A stretch of DNA of 64,000 nt from JAJFHI01 sp050633705 (GCA_050633705.1 JBOEGZ010000001.1:372001-436000); one strand, 5' to 3'; shown: positions 36,183-46,050, counted from the stretch's first letter. Numbers and translations: made by a program. The notes: a model not told the origin generated them from the letters alone.

Positions 36183-36929
36183 ATGTTTGACTTAAATGGT
36201 AAGAAGGCACTCGTTACGGGTGCAACGGGTGGCATTGGTGGTGCGATTGCACGTACGTTCCACAAAGCAGGCGCGACGGTTGCTTTGTCAGGACGCAATG
36301 AAGACAAGTTAAATGAACTTGCAAAAGAACTTGGTGATGATCGCGCGATTGTTGTGCCGTGTGATCTTGCAGATCGCCAATCGGTTGGCACGCTAATCGA
36401 TCGCACAAAGGAAGCCTTGGGCGGTCTCGACGTGCTCGTCAATAATGCCGGTATGACCAAAGATAATTTGTTTATGGTCATGAAAGATGACCAATGGGAT
36501 GACGTTGTGGCCGTCAACCTGACCTCGACCTTTATGTTGATGCGGGCTGCAGCGCGCTCAATGATGCGGTCGCGTTCCGGCTATGGGCGGATCATAAATA
36601 TTTCGTCGGTCTCAGGCGTTGTTGGCAATCCCGGACAGGGCAACTATGCAGCGACCAAAGCTGGCATGATCGGCATGACCAAATCATTGGCGCGCGAAGT
36701 CGCCTCTCGAGGCATTACAGCCAATTGTATCGCACCGGGATTTATCAAAACACCGATGACGGATGTTTTGACCGAAGATCAATTGGGCAAGGCCGCTGAG
36801 ATTATTCCAGCCGGACGCTTTGGAAACCCTGAAGAAATTGCCGCAGGTGCGCTTTATTTGGCAAGTGAAGAAGGTGCCTACGTTACGGGCCAAACGCTGC
36901 ATATCAATGGTGGTATGGCGATGATTTAA
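36183..36929 (+). CDS. fabG: 3-oxoacyl-ACP reductase
   Basis: NADPH-dependent SDR reducing beta-ketoacyl-ACP. A 248-residue protein with cofactor loop TGATGGIGG (residues 12-20), NNAG at 87-90, Ser142 in INISSVSG, and Tyr155-x-x-x-Lys159 in NYAATKAG. The C-terminus (GQTLHINGGMAM) is the family standard. It is separated from fabD by 85 bases and from acpP by 301, so it belongs to the same fatty-acid cluster. Confidence 0.96.
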   Translation: MFDLNGKKALVTGATGGIGGAIARTFHKAGATVALSGRNEDKLNELAKELGDDRAIVVPCDLADRQSVGTLIDRTKEALGGLDVLVNNAGMTKDNLFMVMKDDQWDDVVAVNLTSTFMLMRAAARSMMRSRSGYGRIINISSVSGVVGNPGQGNYAATKAGMIGMTKSLAREVASRGITANCIAPGFIKTPMTDVLTEDQLGKAAEIIPAGRFGNPEEIAAGALYLASEEGAYVTGQTLHINGGMAMI

Positions 36930-37230
36930 GGTCTGTTTTCTGCCACGATTGCCGACTTTCGTCGGGTACGCTTAAGATTTGCGGCGCTTTGGCCCATGTT
37001 GAAGAAGTCTTCAAACGTTGTCCATGTGCTGGTCAAGCTGTTTTAAGTGTGTTAACGAGCCGACGACTTGGCTTTGTGCTAATGAGCAATGCGACATGCA
37101 AATGCTATATGCACTGAGCCCCGTACCTCGGACGACAGCCGTTGTGGCAAGCGAAACTTCCGCCAAACGACCAAAGAAGACCGGGACTGAAACATTCAAC
37201 TGTTACTTTACAAGGACGTGAGGGATTACG
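36930..37230. other. fabG-acpP spacer
   Basis: 301 bases without a convincing gene. A promoter for the highly expressed acpP is expected; GAGGG lies ten bases before its ATG. No terminator-like structure was seen. Confidence 0.35.
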
Positions 37231-37473
37231 ATGAGCGATGTCGCTGAGCGCGTAAAAAAAATTGTTGTCGAGAACTTAGGTGTTGAAGCAGAGAAGGTGA
37301 CAGAAAACGCCAGCTTCATTGATGACCTGGGTGCAGACAGCTTGGATACTGTTGAGCTTGTGATGGCATTTGAAGAAGAGTTTAGCTGCGAAATTCCAGA
37401 TGATGCGGCTGAGCACATTCTCACTGTTGGCGATGCTGTTAAATTTCTCGAAAAGAACGCAGCCGCTGCATAA
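37231..37473 (+). CDS. acpP: Acyl carrier protein
   Basis: Carries growing acyl chains on 4'-phosphopantetheine attached to Ser37 in the motif GADSLDTVEL. An 80-residue acidic protein, full length, with four-helix pattern and the C-terminal Ala run (EKNAAAA). It lies between fabG and fabF in the normal fatty-acid order. Pantothenate made through panD elsewhere in the window would provide its cofactor. Confidence 0.98.
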   Translation: MSDVAERVKKIVVENLGVEAEKVTENASFIDDLGADSLDTVELVMAFEEEFSCEIPDDAAEHILTVGDAVKFLEKNAAAA

Positions 37474-37776
37474 CGATTGCAATCGTTGATTGCGCCAAAA
37501 CAAATTTGAGCTGTCGCGTTCACCATTTATGCAACGCGACCTACAGCTAGTTTGCATCGGTGCATTTTCATACGCAAAAATTTTCGAGGCCGTTCTTTTT
37601 GAGCGGCCTCTGCCATATTGACGAGACCATTCAACGCATGAGACGGTTGCGGTTCGTTTGGCAAAACTCCAGATCAATTTCGCCAATGGTTGGTCTATAT
37701 CGAAAACTAGGCACTGAGCTGTTTGCAATACGATCGGCACTTTTGCAGTTGAGCGCCAAAAAATAAGGATCTGCTG
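37474..37776. other. acpP-fabF spacer with hairpin
   Basis: 303 bases without a gene. A GC-rich inverted repeat, GAGGCCG (37586-37592) and CGGCCTC (37604-37610), has a T-rich loop. No T-run follows on the plus strand but A-rich sequence precedes it, so it may work as a terminator only weakly or on the other strand. Confidence 0.4.
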
Positions 37777-39039
37777 ATGAGGCGGGTTGTTATCACAGGA
37801 CTTGGTCTCGTCACGCCTTTGGGCGGAGATGTGAAATCGTCATGGACGCGATTGCTTGAGGGAAAGAGCGGCGCACGGCGCGTTGAAGAATTTGAGGTCG
37901 ATGACCTCGCCTGCAAAATCGCGTCGTTTATTCCGCGCGGCGATGCAGCGGAAGGCAACTTCAATCCAAACGATTGGATGAAGCCAAAAGATCAGCGCAA
38001 AGTCGATGACTTTATCGTTTATGCGATAGCTGCTGCTGATCAAGCCATTGCAGATTCTGGATTTAAGGCTGAGACCGACGAACAACAGGAACGTTCCGGT
38101 GTTTTGATTGGGTCAGGTATTGGTGGCTTGTCGGGCATAGCAGACACGTCTTTGTTGTTGTCAGAGAAAGGACCACGTCGTGTCAGTCCGTTCTTTATTC
38201 CAGGATGTTTGATCAATCTAGCCTCAGGGCAGGTTTCGATTAGGCATCAGCTTAAGGGCCCCAACCACGCTGTCGTAACTGCCTGTTCAACAGGTGCGCA
38301 CGCGATCGGCGATGCCTCGCGCCTGATTACGCTTGGTGATGCAGATGTGATGGTCGCAGGTGGCTCAGAGAGCCCGAACTGTCGTATTGCACTTGCCGGA
38401 TTTGCAGCCTGTCGTGCCCTTTCAACGGACTTTAATGACGACCCAACGCGCGCGTCGCGGCCCTATGACAAAGACCGAGATGGATTTGTCATGGGCGAGG
38501 GGGCCGGTGTTGTTGTTCTTGAAGAATACGAACATGCCAAAGCACGCGGCGCCAATATTTATGGTGAGATCATCGGCTACGGCCTGTCGGGCGATGCCTA
38601 TCACATTACCGCACCCGCTGAATCCGGCGATGGTGCCTATCGCTGCATGAAAGCGGCCATTAATCGCGCCGGCATCGATGCGAGTGAAATTGATTATGTC
38701 AACGCGCACGGAACCTCAACACCAATGGGTGATGAAATCGAATTGCGGGCCATTGAGCGTGTCTTTGATAAAGCGGCTGAGAATTTGGCGATGTCATCGA
38801 CCAAATCGGCGATCGGTCATTTGTTGGGTGCGGCCGGTGCGGTGGAAGCCATTTTCTCAATATTGGCTATGCGCGACAACATTGCGCCTGCAACTTTGAA
38901 TTTGGACAATCCCTCGGTGGAGACACCCATCAATCTTGTCCCCCACAAGCCGATTGAACGTGAAATCAACACTGTTCTCTCGAACTCCTTCGGTTTTGGC
39001 GGCACGAACGCTTCGCTGGTGATGCGTCGTATTGATTAA
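37777..39039 (+). CDS. fabF: 3-oxoacyl-ACP synthase II
   Basis: Condensing enzyme that elongates acyl-ACP with malonyl-ACP. A 420-residue protein with the catalytic Cys170 in VVTACSTGAH and two active-site His: near residue 310 in YVNAHGTSTPMGD and near 347 in AIGHLLGAAG. The C-terminus NSFGFGGTNASLVM is the family signature. It lies last in the fatty-acid cluster, with a spacer of 345 bases to mltG. Confidence 0.97.
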   Translation: MRRVVITGLGLVTPLGGDVKSSWTRLLEGKSGARRVEEFEVDDLACKIASFIPRGDAAEGNFNPNDWMKPKDQRKVDDFIVYAIAAADQAIADSGFKAETDEQQERSGVLIGSGIGGLSGIADTSLLLSEKGPRRVSPFFIPGCLINLASGQVSIRHQLKGPNHAVVTACSTGAHAIGDASRLITLGDADVMVAGGSESPNCRIALAGFAACRALSTDFNDDPTRASRPYDKDRDGFVMGEGAGVVVLEEYEHAKARGANIYGEIIGYGLSGDAYHITAPAESGDGAYRCMKAAINRAGIDASEIDYVNAHGTSTPMGDEIELRAIERVFDKAAENLAMSSTKSAIGHLLGAAGAVEAIFSILAMRDNIAPATLNLDNPSVETPINLVPHKPIEREINTVLSNSFGFGGTNASLVMRRID

Positions 39040-39384
39040 AAGCTTGTGCTGTTCACCATGATTCGCGACCCTGTCTGATGGCCTGGTCTGATAGACTGAG
39101 AGGTCCAGGTGACCTCTCAGTCGGTGTGACGCTTAAGCAAACTCATAAAACGTGGTTTTGCCACAATATTCGCTACCGTCTTAGGGACCGAATCCTTGTG
39201 CAACGCCAAGAACCCGTTAAATTAGTTTCGAGCAAATGTTGGTCTCGCAACCTTGATTTGGCGATTATTTATCGATGTGTCTTGGTCGTTGGTCACTTCA
39301 AAGGCCCACCATTGCTTTAGATTGCTGGGCTCAATGACTTCGGACGCCGGCTGAGGCCCGTCCTGTCTTGGGAGAGACGAACAG
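39040..39384. other. fabF-mltG spacer with a perfect 12-bp hairpin
   Basis: 345 bases without a gene. GACTGAGAGGTC (39094-39105) and GACCTCTCAGTC (39111-39122) form a perfect 12-bp stem with a five-base loop, 55 bases past fabF. No T-run follows, so it could stabilise the 3' end of the message or act with Rho. Confidence 0.55.
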
Positions 39385-40806
39385 ATGCAACGCAGCGTAG
39401 TCGAGCAGCGTGGACAAGGCGATTGGGACGCAACTTTGAGCGTGCCGCCGTCTTCGGGTCGGAGTGTTCGCCCACGTAGCCCTGCGCAGATTATCGAGCC
39501 TGGACGTGGTCCCGAGCGTCCTCAAGGCCGCGGAGGGCGCATGTCGAGAGAAAACCGTCGTGTTGGATCGTTTGTGCGTTTTGTTTCAGGTGTTCTGACA
39601 CTTGCATTTGTATTGCTGGCTGCCGCCGGTGGTATCGGTCTTTATTTGTATCATCAATATCAACAAACGGGTCCGCTCACGCAGGCAACGACGGTTGCCA
39701 TTCCGAAGGGTGAAGGACGCATCCAGATTGCACAGCGCCTTGAGCGGGAAGGTGTTATTTCCAATCGTTGGAGTTTTCTCGTCAGTCATCTCGTCACAGG
39801 CTTTGGCGAAAAGGCGAGCCGTTCAGAACTCAAGGCGGGTGAATATGCCTTTCCAGCCAACGTCAGCATGAAAGAGGTCTTGGAAAAAGTCACCTTGGGT
39901 CGTTCCATCGGCTACAAATTGACGATCCCCGAAGGCTTAACAACTTTGCAAATTGTGGCCCGCGTCAACGCCATGGAACATCTCACGGGAGAAATCACTG
40001 AGATGCCACAGGAAGGGTCGATGATGCCCGACACCTATCAGATTGCAAAGGGCACAAGCCGAGCTGATGTGTTGAAACGCATGCAGACAGCCCAGCAAGC
40101 TTTCATCGACAAGATGTGGGAAACGCGTGCCGCAAACTTGCCGATTAAAACGAAACAAGAAGCGATCATTCTGGCATCCATCGTTGAGAAAGAAACCGGT
40201 ATCAAAAGTGAACGCCAGCACGTAGCGTCCGTGTTCATGAACCGGCTGAACAAAGGCATGCGTCTCGAATCCGATCCGACGATTATTTATGGACTTGTGG
40301 GCGGCAAGGGATCGTTGGGCCGTGGCATTACTAAAACGGAACGCAAACAAAAGACGCCCTACAACACATATACAATTAAAGGCTTACCGCCCACGCCCAT
40401 TGCTAGTCCTGGACGCAAAGCAATCATGGCCGTCTTAAATCCAGCGGCGACGAACGATTACTTTTTTGTGGCCGACGGTACCGGGGGACATAAGTTCTCA
40501 GAGACGTTTCGCGAACATATCGCGGCTGTGAAAAATTGGCGCAAAATCGAACGCGCTGCCAAAGCCAATGCCAATGCTGGGCGCGCGTCTTCGAGCACAC
40601 GTGCTGTTTCAATCCCCGTGACACCTGGGGGAAGCGACAGCCCCAATATTATCAAGGTCACGAAAACAAAAACGATTTCCACGACAGGTCAATCAGCCAG
40701 CGGTCAGACTGACACAGCAAATGCGCCACCAGCTCAAGAACCTGAAGCCGTTGCAGCCGAAAACGCAACGCCTGTCCCGCTTCCCGAGCGAAAGCCGGAT
40801 AACTAG
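39385..40806 (+). CDS. mltG: Endolytic murein transglycosylase MltG
   Basis: Inner-membrane lytic transglycosylase that cuts nascent glycan strands and sets their length. The N-terminal cytoplasmic leader (about residues 1-60) is Pro/Arg-rich, with RPRSPAQIIEPG, like other alphaproteobacterial MltG. A membrane helix follows (about 65-90, FVSGVLTLAFVLLAAAGGIG), then a LysM-like subdomain and the catalytic domain with the family segment ILASIVEKETG (Glu) and LESDPTIIYGL. The tail (about residues 400-473) is low-complexity Thr/Ala/Pro. An internal ATG at 39541 would remove the leader. The conserved leader favours ATG 39385. Confidence 0.92.
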   Translation: MQRSVVEQRGQGDWDATLSVPPSSGRSVRPRSPAQIIEPGRGPERPQGRGGRMSRENRRVGSFVRFVSGVLTLAFVLLAAAGGIGLYLYHQYQQTGPLTQATTVAIPKGEGRIQIAQRLEREGVISNRWSFLVSHLVTGFGEKASRSELKAGEYAFPANVSMKEVLEKVTLGRSIGYKLTIPEGLTTLQIVARVNAMEHLTGEITEMPQEGSMMPDTYQIAKGTSRADVLKRMQTAQQAFIDKMWETRAANLPIKTKQEAIILASIVEKETGIKSERQHVASVFMNRLNKGMRLESDPTIIYGLVGGKGSLGRGITKTERKQKTPYNTYTIKGLPPTPIASPGRKAIMAVLNPAATNDYFFVADGTGGHKFSETFREHIAAVKNWRKIERAAKANANAGRASSSTRAVSIPVTPGGSDSPNIIKVTKTKTISTTGQSASGQTDTANAPPAQEPEAVAAENATPVPLPERKPDN

Positions 40807-40947
40807 TCGGACCGTTTATTCATCATTAGTATTCAAGACACCAAGAGCTTCCCCGATGCTTGTCGCAGACCTGCAGAGCCGTTAACGTGCGCGCGAACAT
40901 AACGCACCGCGGCTGAGGTCGGTTTAGCATGAGGGGACACGTGATTT

Positions 40948-41844
40948 ATGGCGCTTGATAGCATGACAGGCTTCGCGCGGACTGAGGGAAGCCTCAATCA
41001 AGCGACATGGTTTTGGGAAATCAGGTCGGTCAATGGACGCGGCCTTGATGTTCGCACACGTTTTCCAGCCGGTTTTGAAGCTTTGGACCCAGCTATTCGC
41101 GCTAAAGCAAGCAAACGCCTCACTCGTGGAAATGTTTCCGCGACGCTCAACTTGCGTCGCGAAGCAACTATGAGTGAGCTTAAACTCAACGAACAAGCAC
41201 TCGACGGGGTTATGCAAGCAGCGCAAACCGTCCGTCAAAGACCCGAAGTCTGTTCTGAGACGCCGCTCACTGTTGATGTGGTTTTAGGATTGCGCGGCGT
41301 GCTTGAGGCGGTCGAAGGAGAGCTTTCAGAAGCCGAACGCACAGCGCTGCATGAAGCACTTTTAAACAGTTACGACCAAGTTCTCGACGGTCTCGTCAAG
41401 GCGCGTCGCGAAGAGGGCGCACAACTAGAACCTGTTGTTACATCGCAATTAGACAGTATTGAAAGTCTGGTTGAGAAAATTGAAAATTCTCCTGTTCGAA
41501 CCAGTGAAGCCATTCAAGCCCGCCTAAAGGAAAAGATCGATAAGCTAATGGAAACAGGCCATGAGCTTGAACCAGCACGGTTACACCAAGAGGCTGTTGT
41601 GTTGGCCACGCGTGTTGACATCGAGGAAGAGCTCAAACGTTTGAAGGCGCATGTCGTTGCTGCCCGCCAACTGTTACAACGCGACGGTGCGGTGGGGCGC
41701 AAACTTGATTTTCTCGCACAGGAATTCAACCGTGAAGTCAACACGATCTGTTCCAAGTCCTACGATGCTTCGATCACGCAAGCCGGACTGGAATTGAAAG
41801 TTGTGATTGATCAGATGCGTGAGCAGGTACAAAACATTGAATAA
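40948..41844 (+). CDS. YicC family endoribonuclease-like protein
   Basis: A 298-residue protein of the YicC/YloC family, shown in E. coli to be an endoribonuclease acting in small-RNA turnover. Recognisable are the start MALDSMTGFAR, WEIRSVNGRGLDVRTRFP, and the C-terminal domain with RLHQEAVVLATRVDIEEEL and the terminal GLELKVVIDQMREQVQNIE. The order mltG, yicC, gmk is common in proteobacteria. The stop lies within the start region of gmk (overlap of eight bases), coupling the two genes. Confidence 0.92.
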   Translation: MALDSMTGFARTEGSLNQATWFWEIRSVNGRGLDVRTRFPAGFEALDPAIRAKASKRLTRGNVSATLNLRREATMSELKLNEQALDGVMQAAQTVRQRPEVCSETPLTVDVVLGLRGVLEAVEGELSEAERTALHEALLNSYDQVLDGLVKARREEGAQLEPVVTSQLDSIESLVEKIENSPVRTSEAIQARLKEKIDKLMETGHELEPARLHQEAVVLATRVDIEEELKRLKAHVVAARQLLQRDGAVGRKLDFLAQEFNREVNTICSKSYDASITQAGLELKVVIDQMREQVQNIE

Positions 41845-42493
41845 CACGAACGAACATAACTCATCTCACGTCGCGCGGCGTGGGTTGTTATTGGTGCTGT
41901 CGTCTCCGTCGGGGGCAGGCAAGACAACGCTGGCCCGCGAGTTGCTTGGCGTTGATCCCACAGTTTCGATGTCGGTTTCTGCAACAACGCGAGCGCCTCG
42001 TCCCGGTGAGATCGATGGCAAGGATTATATCTTTGTCAGTGAAACGGCTTTTCAAAAGATGATAGATGCCGGCGAACTTTTAGAGTGGGCAAAGGTGTTT
42101 GGTAATTTTTACGGGACCCCGAAAGCCCTGGTCGAAAACGCGATAGCAAGTGGGCGCGATGTGTTGTTTGATATTGATTGGCAGGGCACACAACAACTGA
42201 AAGAGAAAATGTCGAGTGACCTGGTGCCGGTGTTTATCCTACCCCCATCAGGGGAAGCCTTAGAAACACGTCTAAAATCGCGCAACCAAGATAGCGATGA
42301 CGTGGTGGCCCAGCGCATGGCACAAGCATCAAGTGAACTTAGTCATTGGCCAGAGTATGAGTATGTGATCGTGAATACAGACTTGAGCGAAAGCCTGGCA
42401 ACTTTGCGCAGCATTTTAAGCGCCGAACGTGCCAAGCGCGAGCGCCAACTGGGATTGTCGAAATTTGTACGTGAGATGCAGGTGCGTTTGTAA
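41837..42493 (+). CDS. gmk: Guanylate kinase
   Basis: Phosphorylates GMP to GDP. The P-loop SSPSGAGKTTLA lies near residue 25 and the GMP-binding region SATTRAPRPGEIDGKDY follows. The end KFVREMQVRL is full length. TTG 41837, overlapping the yicC stop, gives 218 residues, the usual size. A TTG at 41807 would add ten residues inside yicC. The start is therefore not certain, but the kinase is. It ends the plus-strand run and is convergent with rsmA. Confidence 0.95.
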   Translation: MNNTNEHNSSHVARRGLLLVLSSPSGAGKTTLARELLGVDPTVSMSVSATTRAPRPGEIDGKDYIFVSETAFQKMIDAGELLEWAKVFGNFYGTPKALVENAIASGRDVLFDIDWQGTQQLKEKMSSDLVPVFILPPSGEALETRLKSRNQDSDDVVAQRMAQASSELSHWPEYEYVIVNTDLSESLATLRSILSAERAKRERQLGLSKFVREMQVRL

Positions 42494-42538
42494 CGCGATG
42501 ACGTGAGGACGTTGCGACAGCGATTTCACCCAGTCGCT

Positions 42539-43477
42539 TCACTCTGGCGTTTCGTCCAGTCTTGAATAGGCTGCAGCCAGGTTTGCAAATTGTGCAACGG
42601 TGAGCGTTTCGGGCCGCGCCTCAGGAGAAATGCCAACCTCGTTCAATAACAATTCCGGCATGGTGACGAGTGTCTTGAGGCTTTGGCGTAACATTTTGCG
42701 CCGTTGGCCGAAAGCGGCAGCGGTTACTTTTGAAAGCGACTTTGTGGTGCAACCTGAAGGCTGCAATTGATCTCGTGGTTTCAGAACAACAACTGCAGAA
42801 TCGACTTTTGGCGGGGGTGTAAATGCTGCAGGCTTTAATGTGAGTTCAATAAAAGCTTCGGTCCGCCACTGCGCTAAAACAGCAAGACGTCCATAAGCTT
42901 TCGTGCCAGGTGTGGCAACGATACGTTCGCCAACTTCCTTTTGAAACATCAGCGCCATGCGATCATACCAAGGTGGCCACGGTTCTGTTTCAAGCCACCC
43001 GACCAACAATGCTGTTGCAATCCCATAGGGAAGATTTGCTGCAATGCGTATCGGCCTGGGAGCACCTGAAAGGAGTTCTGCCCAATCGACCGTTAAAGCA
43101 TCGGCTTCTGTAAGGAACAGTTTGTCGGGATAGTGACGTGAAATGTCTTCAAGTGCTGGCCGACATCGATGATCGCGTTCAATGGCAATCACGCGGCTAG
43201 CGCCTTCGGCCAAAAGTCCGCGCGTGAGCCCGCCTGGCCCTGGGCCAATTTCAATGATGGTCCCGGTGTCTTGAGGACTGACGGTTCTTGCAATACGGCG
43301 CGTTAGGTTGAGATCTAGAATGAAGTTTTGCCCAAGGCTCTTTTTGGCAGCGAGGTCATACTTTGCGATGACGGATCGCAAAGGTGCCAAACCATCGTCT
43401 GCGACGGTGTCGGTTGGTGACATGTCCTCGTTTGGTATTTGTCGCTTTGAGCGTCGCGTTGAGGACTTGCGTTTCAC
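42539..43477 (-). CDS. rsmA: 16S rRNA (adenine1518/1519-N6)-dimethyltransferase
   Basis: SAM-dependent dimethylation of two adenines in helix 45 (KsgA). The N-terminal KKSLGQNFILDLNLTRRIAR, the SAM loop IIEIGPGPGGLTRGLL and the catalytic NLPYGIA are visible. It has 312 residues from GTG 43477, which follows the pdxA stop by six bases and has AGGTG upstream. The second Met (43423) would give a 294-residue form closer to usual. It is the last gene of the LPS operon series (lptF-lptG-lptD-surA-pdxA-rsmA). Confidence 0.96.
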   Translation of the reverse strand: MKRKSSTRRSKRQIPNEDMSPTDTVADDGLAPLRSVIAKYDLAAKKSLGQNFILDLNLTRRIARTVSPQDTGTIIEIGPGPGGLTRGLLAEGASRVIAIERDHRCRPALEDISRHYPDKLFLTEADALTVDWAELLSGAPRPIRIAANLPYGIATALLVGWLETEPWPPWYDRMALMFQKEVGERIVATPGTKAYGRLAVLAQWRTEAFIELTLKPAAFTPPPKVDSAVVVLKPRDQLQPSGCTTKSLSKVTAAAFGQRRKMLRQSLKTLVTMPELLLNEVGISPEARPETLTVAQFANLAAAYSRLDETPE

Positions 43478-43483
43478 GTTGGG

Positions 43484-44521
43484 TTACACCTGACGGCGAA
43501 GCGCGATCATTCGCGCGGCCATATTGAGAGCAGCGATAAGGCTTGCGGGGTTAGCAGCTCCCGTCCCAGCGATGTCAAATGCTGTGCCGTGATCGGGAGA
43601 TGTTCTAACGAACGGTAGGCCCAAAGTGATGTTAACACCATGATCGAATGCCAATGTCTTTAATGGCAAGAGTGCTTGGTCATGATACATCGCGATGGCG
43701 GCATCATAGTGCTTTCGTGCAGCCGCGTGAAAAAGAGTGTCTGCTGGATGAGGGCCGGTCGCATCGATACCTTGGCTGCGGACGGCTTCAAGGGCTGGAA
43801 TAATTGTTTGAATTTCCTCATCCCCCAATGCGCCACCTTCGCCTGCATGAGGATTTAATCCTGTTACTGCTAAGCGAGGTTTTTTGATTCCAAAATCACG
43901 TTGGAGCGCCAAGTGGGTTGTGGAGATGACGGATATCAAGCGTTCTGTCGTCAAGGTTTTTGCCACATCGGCAAGAGGAATGTGAACGGTCGCAGGAACG
44001 ACGCGCAATCGATCGCCATCTGCCAACATCATAATTGGGTTGGGCGAGGGTGTCCGCCAATGGCGTGTCGCCAGTTCGCCGAGGAATTCGGTGTGGCCAG
44101 GGTGCTTAAACGACTTTGCGTAAAGCGTTGCTTTAGCAATAGGATTGGTCACGATACCTGACGCGCTTCCTTGTGCAACCAACTCGGCGGCTTTGGCAAT
44201 TGAAGCGACAGTTGTTTGGGCGTGGGCGGGAGAGGTGACACCAGGTTGGACTGGGTCCGACAATGGTGTGGCAAGGACCGGTAATGCTTGGTCAAAAATT
44301 TCAGAAACTTTTGATGGGTCCTCGATGATCTGAATTGGAATTGCAAGCCCGAGCGCGTCAGCGCGTGCCGCTAATACGGTAGGGTCTGCAATACAAAAGA
44401 ATGAGGGTAGGGGAGAGCTGCCTTTTGTTCTTTGATGGCTTACCCAACTTTTAACGGTGATATCTGGACCAATCCCAGCAGGATCGCCCATCGTCAGAGC
44501 CAACTGAGACATGGCTTGCAT
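43484..44521 (-). CDS. pdxA: 4-hydroxythreonine-4-phosphate dehydrogenase
   Basis: NAD-dependent enzyme of pyridoxal phosphate synthesis. It starts MQAMSQLALTMGDPAGIGPD, in which the family segment TMGDPAGIGP is obvious. Other visible parts are IVTNPIAKATLYAKSFKHPGHTEF and the metal ligands in MYHDQALLPLK near residue 260. It is about 345 residues, full length. A further upstream start (44560) would add only 13 unlikely residues. It sits between surA and rsmA, as in enterobacteria. Confidence 0.95.
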   Translation of the reverse strand: MQAMSQLALTMGDPAGIGPDITVKSWVSHQRTKGSSPLPSFFCIADPTVLAARADALGLAIPIQIIEDPSKVSEIFDQALPVLATPLSDPVQPGVTSPAHAQTTVASIAKAAELVAQGSASGIVTNPIAKATLYAKSFKHPGHTEFLGELATRHWRTPSPNPIMMLADGDRLRVVPATVHIPLADVAKTLTTERLISVISTTHLALQRDFGIKKPRLAVTGLNPHAGEGGALGDEEIQTIIPALEAVRSQGIDATGPHPADTLFHAAARKHYDAAIAMYHDQALLPLKTLAFDHGVNITLGLPFVRTSPDHGTAFDIAGTGAANPASLIAALNMAARMIALRRQV

Positions 44522-44694
44522 CTTTCTACTGCGCCGCGGCCCAATATTGTTTGGGGCCACGGATGAAAACGTGGCGAGCTAAAATCATCTGAATGAAAGC
44601 GAAAAGGTCGCGATAGCCCCGACAACCAAGAGCACACAAGTCTGGCAAATATTCGACACCCCGCTTTTTCGACACATGCTGCATCGGCGCACGT

Positions 44695-45969
44695 TCATCG
44701 ATATTCGATATGCGCGTCCTGGCGAATGTCTTTCAAATGACGTTGTGAAAGAAGATCGAATTCTCTTTTCTTTTCCTTATCACCTGCACTTGATGCACCA
44801 GCGCTTGCAGATGGGCCTGGGCCAGCAGTGGCGCCACCAGCAGCCGTTCTATCGCACAGGATCCACAGTTCAACGCCACCTGCAGCGACACTCGCAGGCA
44901 GCATCTCACCAGGTTGGGCATTTAACAGCATCGTGCGTGTTGGCTCAGCGATCGAGCCAGCCGGGCGCGTGCCGAGATCTTCAAAGCGCGCACCTGAAAC
45001 AGATTTAACCAGGCCTGGTGTTGAATTGCAGCTCTTGTGGCGTTTTCTTAAACTGTCGGCGCGCTTTAACAATTGGGCAAAATCGGCATCTTTGAATTTT
45101 CCAGCAAGGGCGAAGGTCACGCGCTGGAGCTTTAGAGACGCTTTGGCATCTGGTGCAGAAACAGTCGCAACATTCTTATCTCTCCAACGATCAATGTCGC
45201 GCGAAGACAGGTGAGCTTGGCGACCGAATTGGCGTCGGATGACACTACTCCAAGACATCGATGCCTTGACCTTCTCACGCAAGGTGTAGATGTCTGTCCC
45301 GATTGACTTTAGATACCGGGCAAACTTTTTCTCATCCATCTTATTGCGCTCGGCCATACTTTTAATGGCCTTATTGACGTTATCATCGGGCGCCAAAAGA
45401 TTGAGACGTTTGGCCTCTTGAAGCTTAAGACGTTCGTCGATGAGTTCATCCAAGGCTTTTTTGCGCAGTCCAGATAAAACACTCGAACGCGCACTCGATA
45501 CGGCGCGTTTTTGCAAACGCTTGGCATAGGCCAATTTACGTTTGTCAAAAATTGCGATGATCTCGTCGCGTGACTTACCTTTGTTCGCTTCGATCGTCTT
45601 TTTTAGAATTGCTTGGAGATCCGTTTTAACGTTGCTGCCTTTCAGCAATCTTTGAAAGTTGGCTTTTGCCCGCTCACCGATATTCTTGTTTCCAAGGCCC
45701 ATCAGGTTTTGCCGCAGACGAACAGCGTAACTTGTGACCGGTTCATCGTTGACCAGAGCAACGATTGCTTGTGTTCTTTTTTTTGATTTCGGCGCCGCTG
45801 ATGCAACTTGCGCACTGACGAAGATGCCTGCCACAACAATTGCGATTGAAAGTAACCAAATGATTGCATCGTCAAGTGTCCACTTCGCCAATTGGATCGC
45901 GATGGACTTTTGCTTGATCTGCGGGTTTGCTGTCATGTTGCTCAGTTTGGTGGTTGAAAAATTTTTCAT
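44695..45969 (-). CDS. SurA N-terminal domain periplasmic chaperone-like protein
   Basis: Predicted inner-membrane or periplasmic chaperone for outer-membrane proteins, in the place of surA within the LPS operon. Hydrophobic residues 35-55 (IIWLLSIAIVVAGIFVSAQ, counted from the chosen start) form a signal or anchor. QAIVALVNDEPVTSYAVRLR is the SurA start. The helical core (ALDELIDERLKLQEAKRLN) is the SurA N-domain. A C-terminal PPIase-like stretch of about 90 residues seems present but weakly matched (VTFALAGKFKDADFAQLLKR, and GGVELWILCDR), so activity is uncertain. The tail is Ala/Gly-rich. Alternative starts exist at 46050, 46011 and 45936. Confidence 0.8.
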   Translation of the reverse strand: MKNFSTTKLSNMTANPQIKQKSIAIQLAKWTLDDAIIWLLSIAIVVAGIFVSAQVASAAPKSKKRTQAIVALVNDEPVTSYAVRLRQNLMGLGNKNIGERAKANFQRLLKGSNVKTDLQAILKKTIEANKGKSRDEIIAIFDKRKLAYAKRLQKRAVSSARSSVLSGLRKKALDELIDERLKLQEAKRLNLLAPDDNVNKAIKSMAERNKMDEKKFARYLKSIGTDIYTLREKVKASMSWSSVIRRQFGRQAHLSSRDIDRWRDKNVATVSAPDAKASLKLQRVTFALAGKFKDADFAQLLKRADSLRKRHKSCNSTPGLVKSVSGARFEDLGTRPAGSIAEPTRTMLLNAQPGEMLPASVAAGGVELWILCDRTAAGGATAGPGPSASAGASSAGDKEKKREFDLLSQRHLKDIRQDAHIEYR

Positions 45970-46050
45970 CGTTGTTGCTGCCTTGAATCCGGTGTCGTCT
46001 GCCGGTCTCATTTCCGCTGCTGTCAGTCCCGTGCCTTCCGGTTCGCACAC

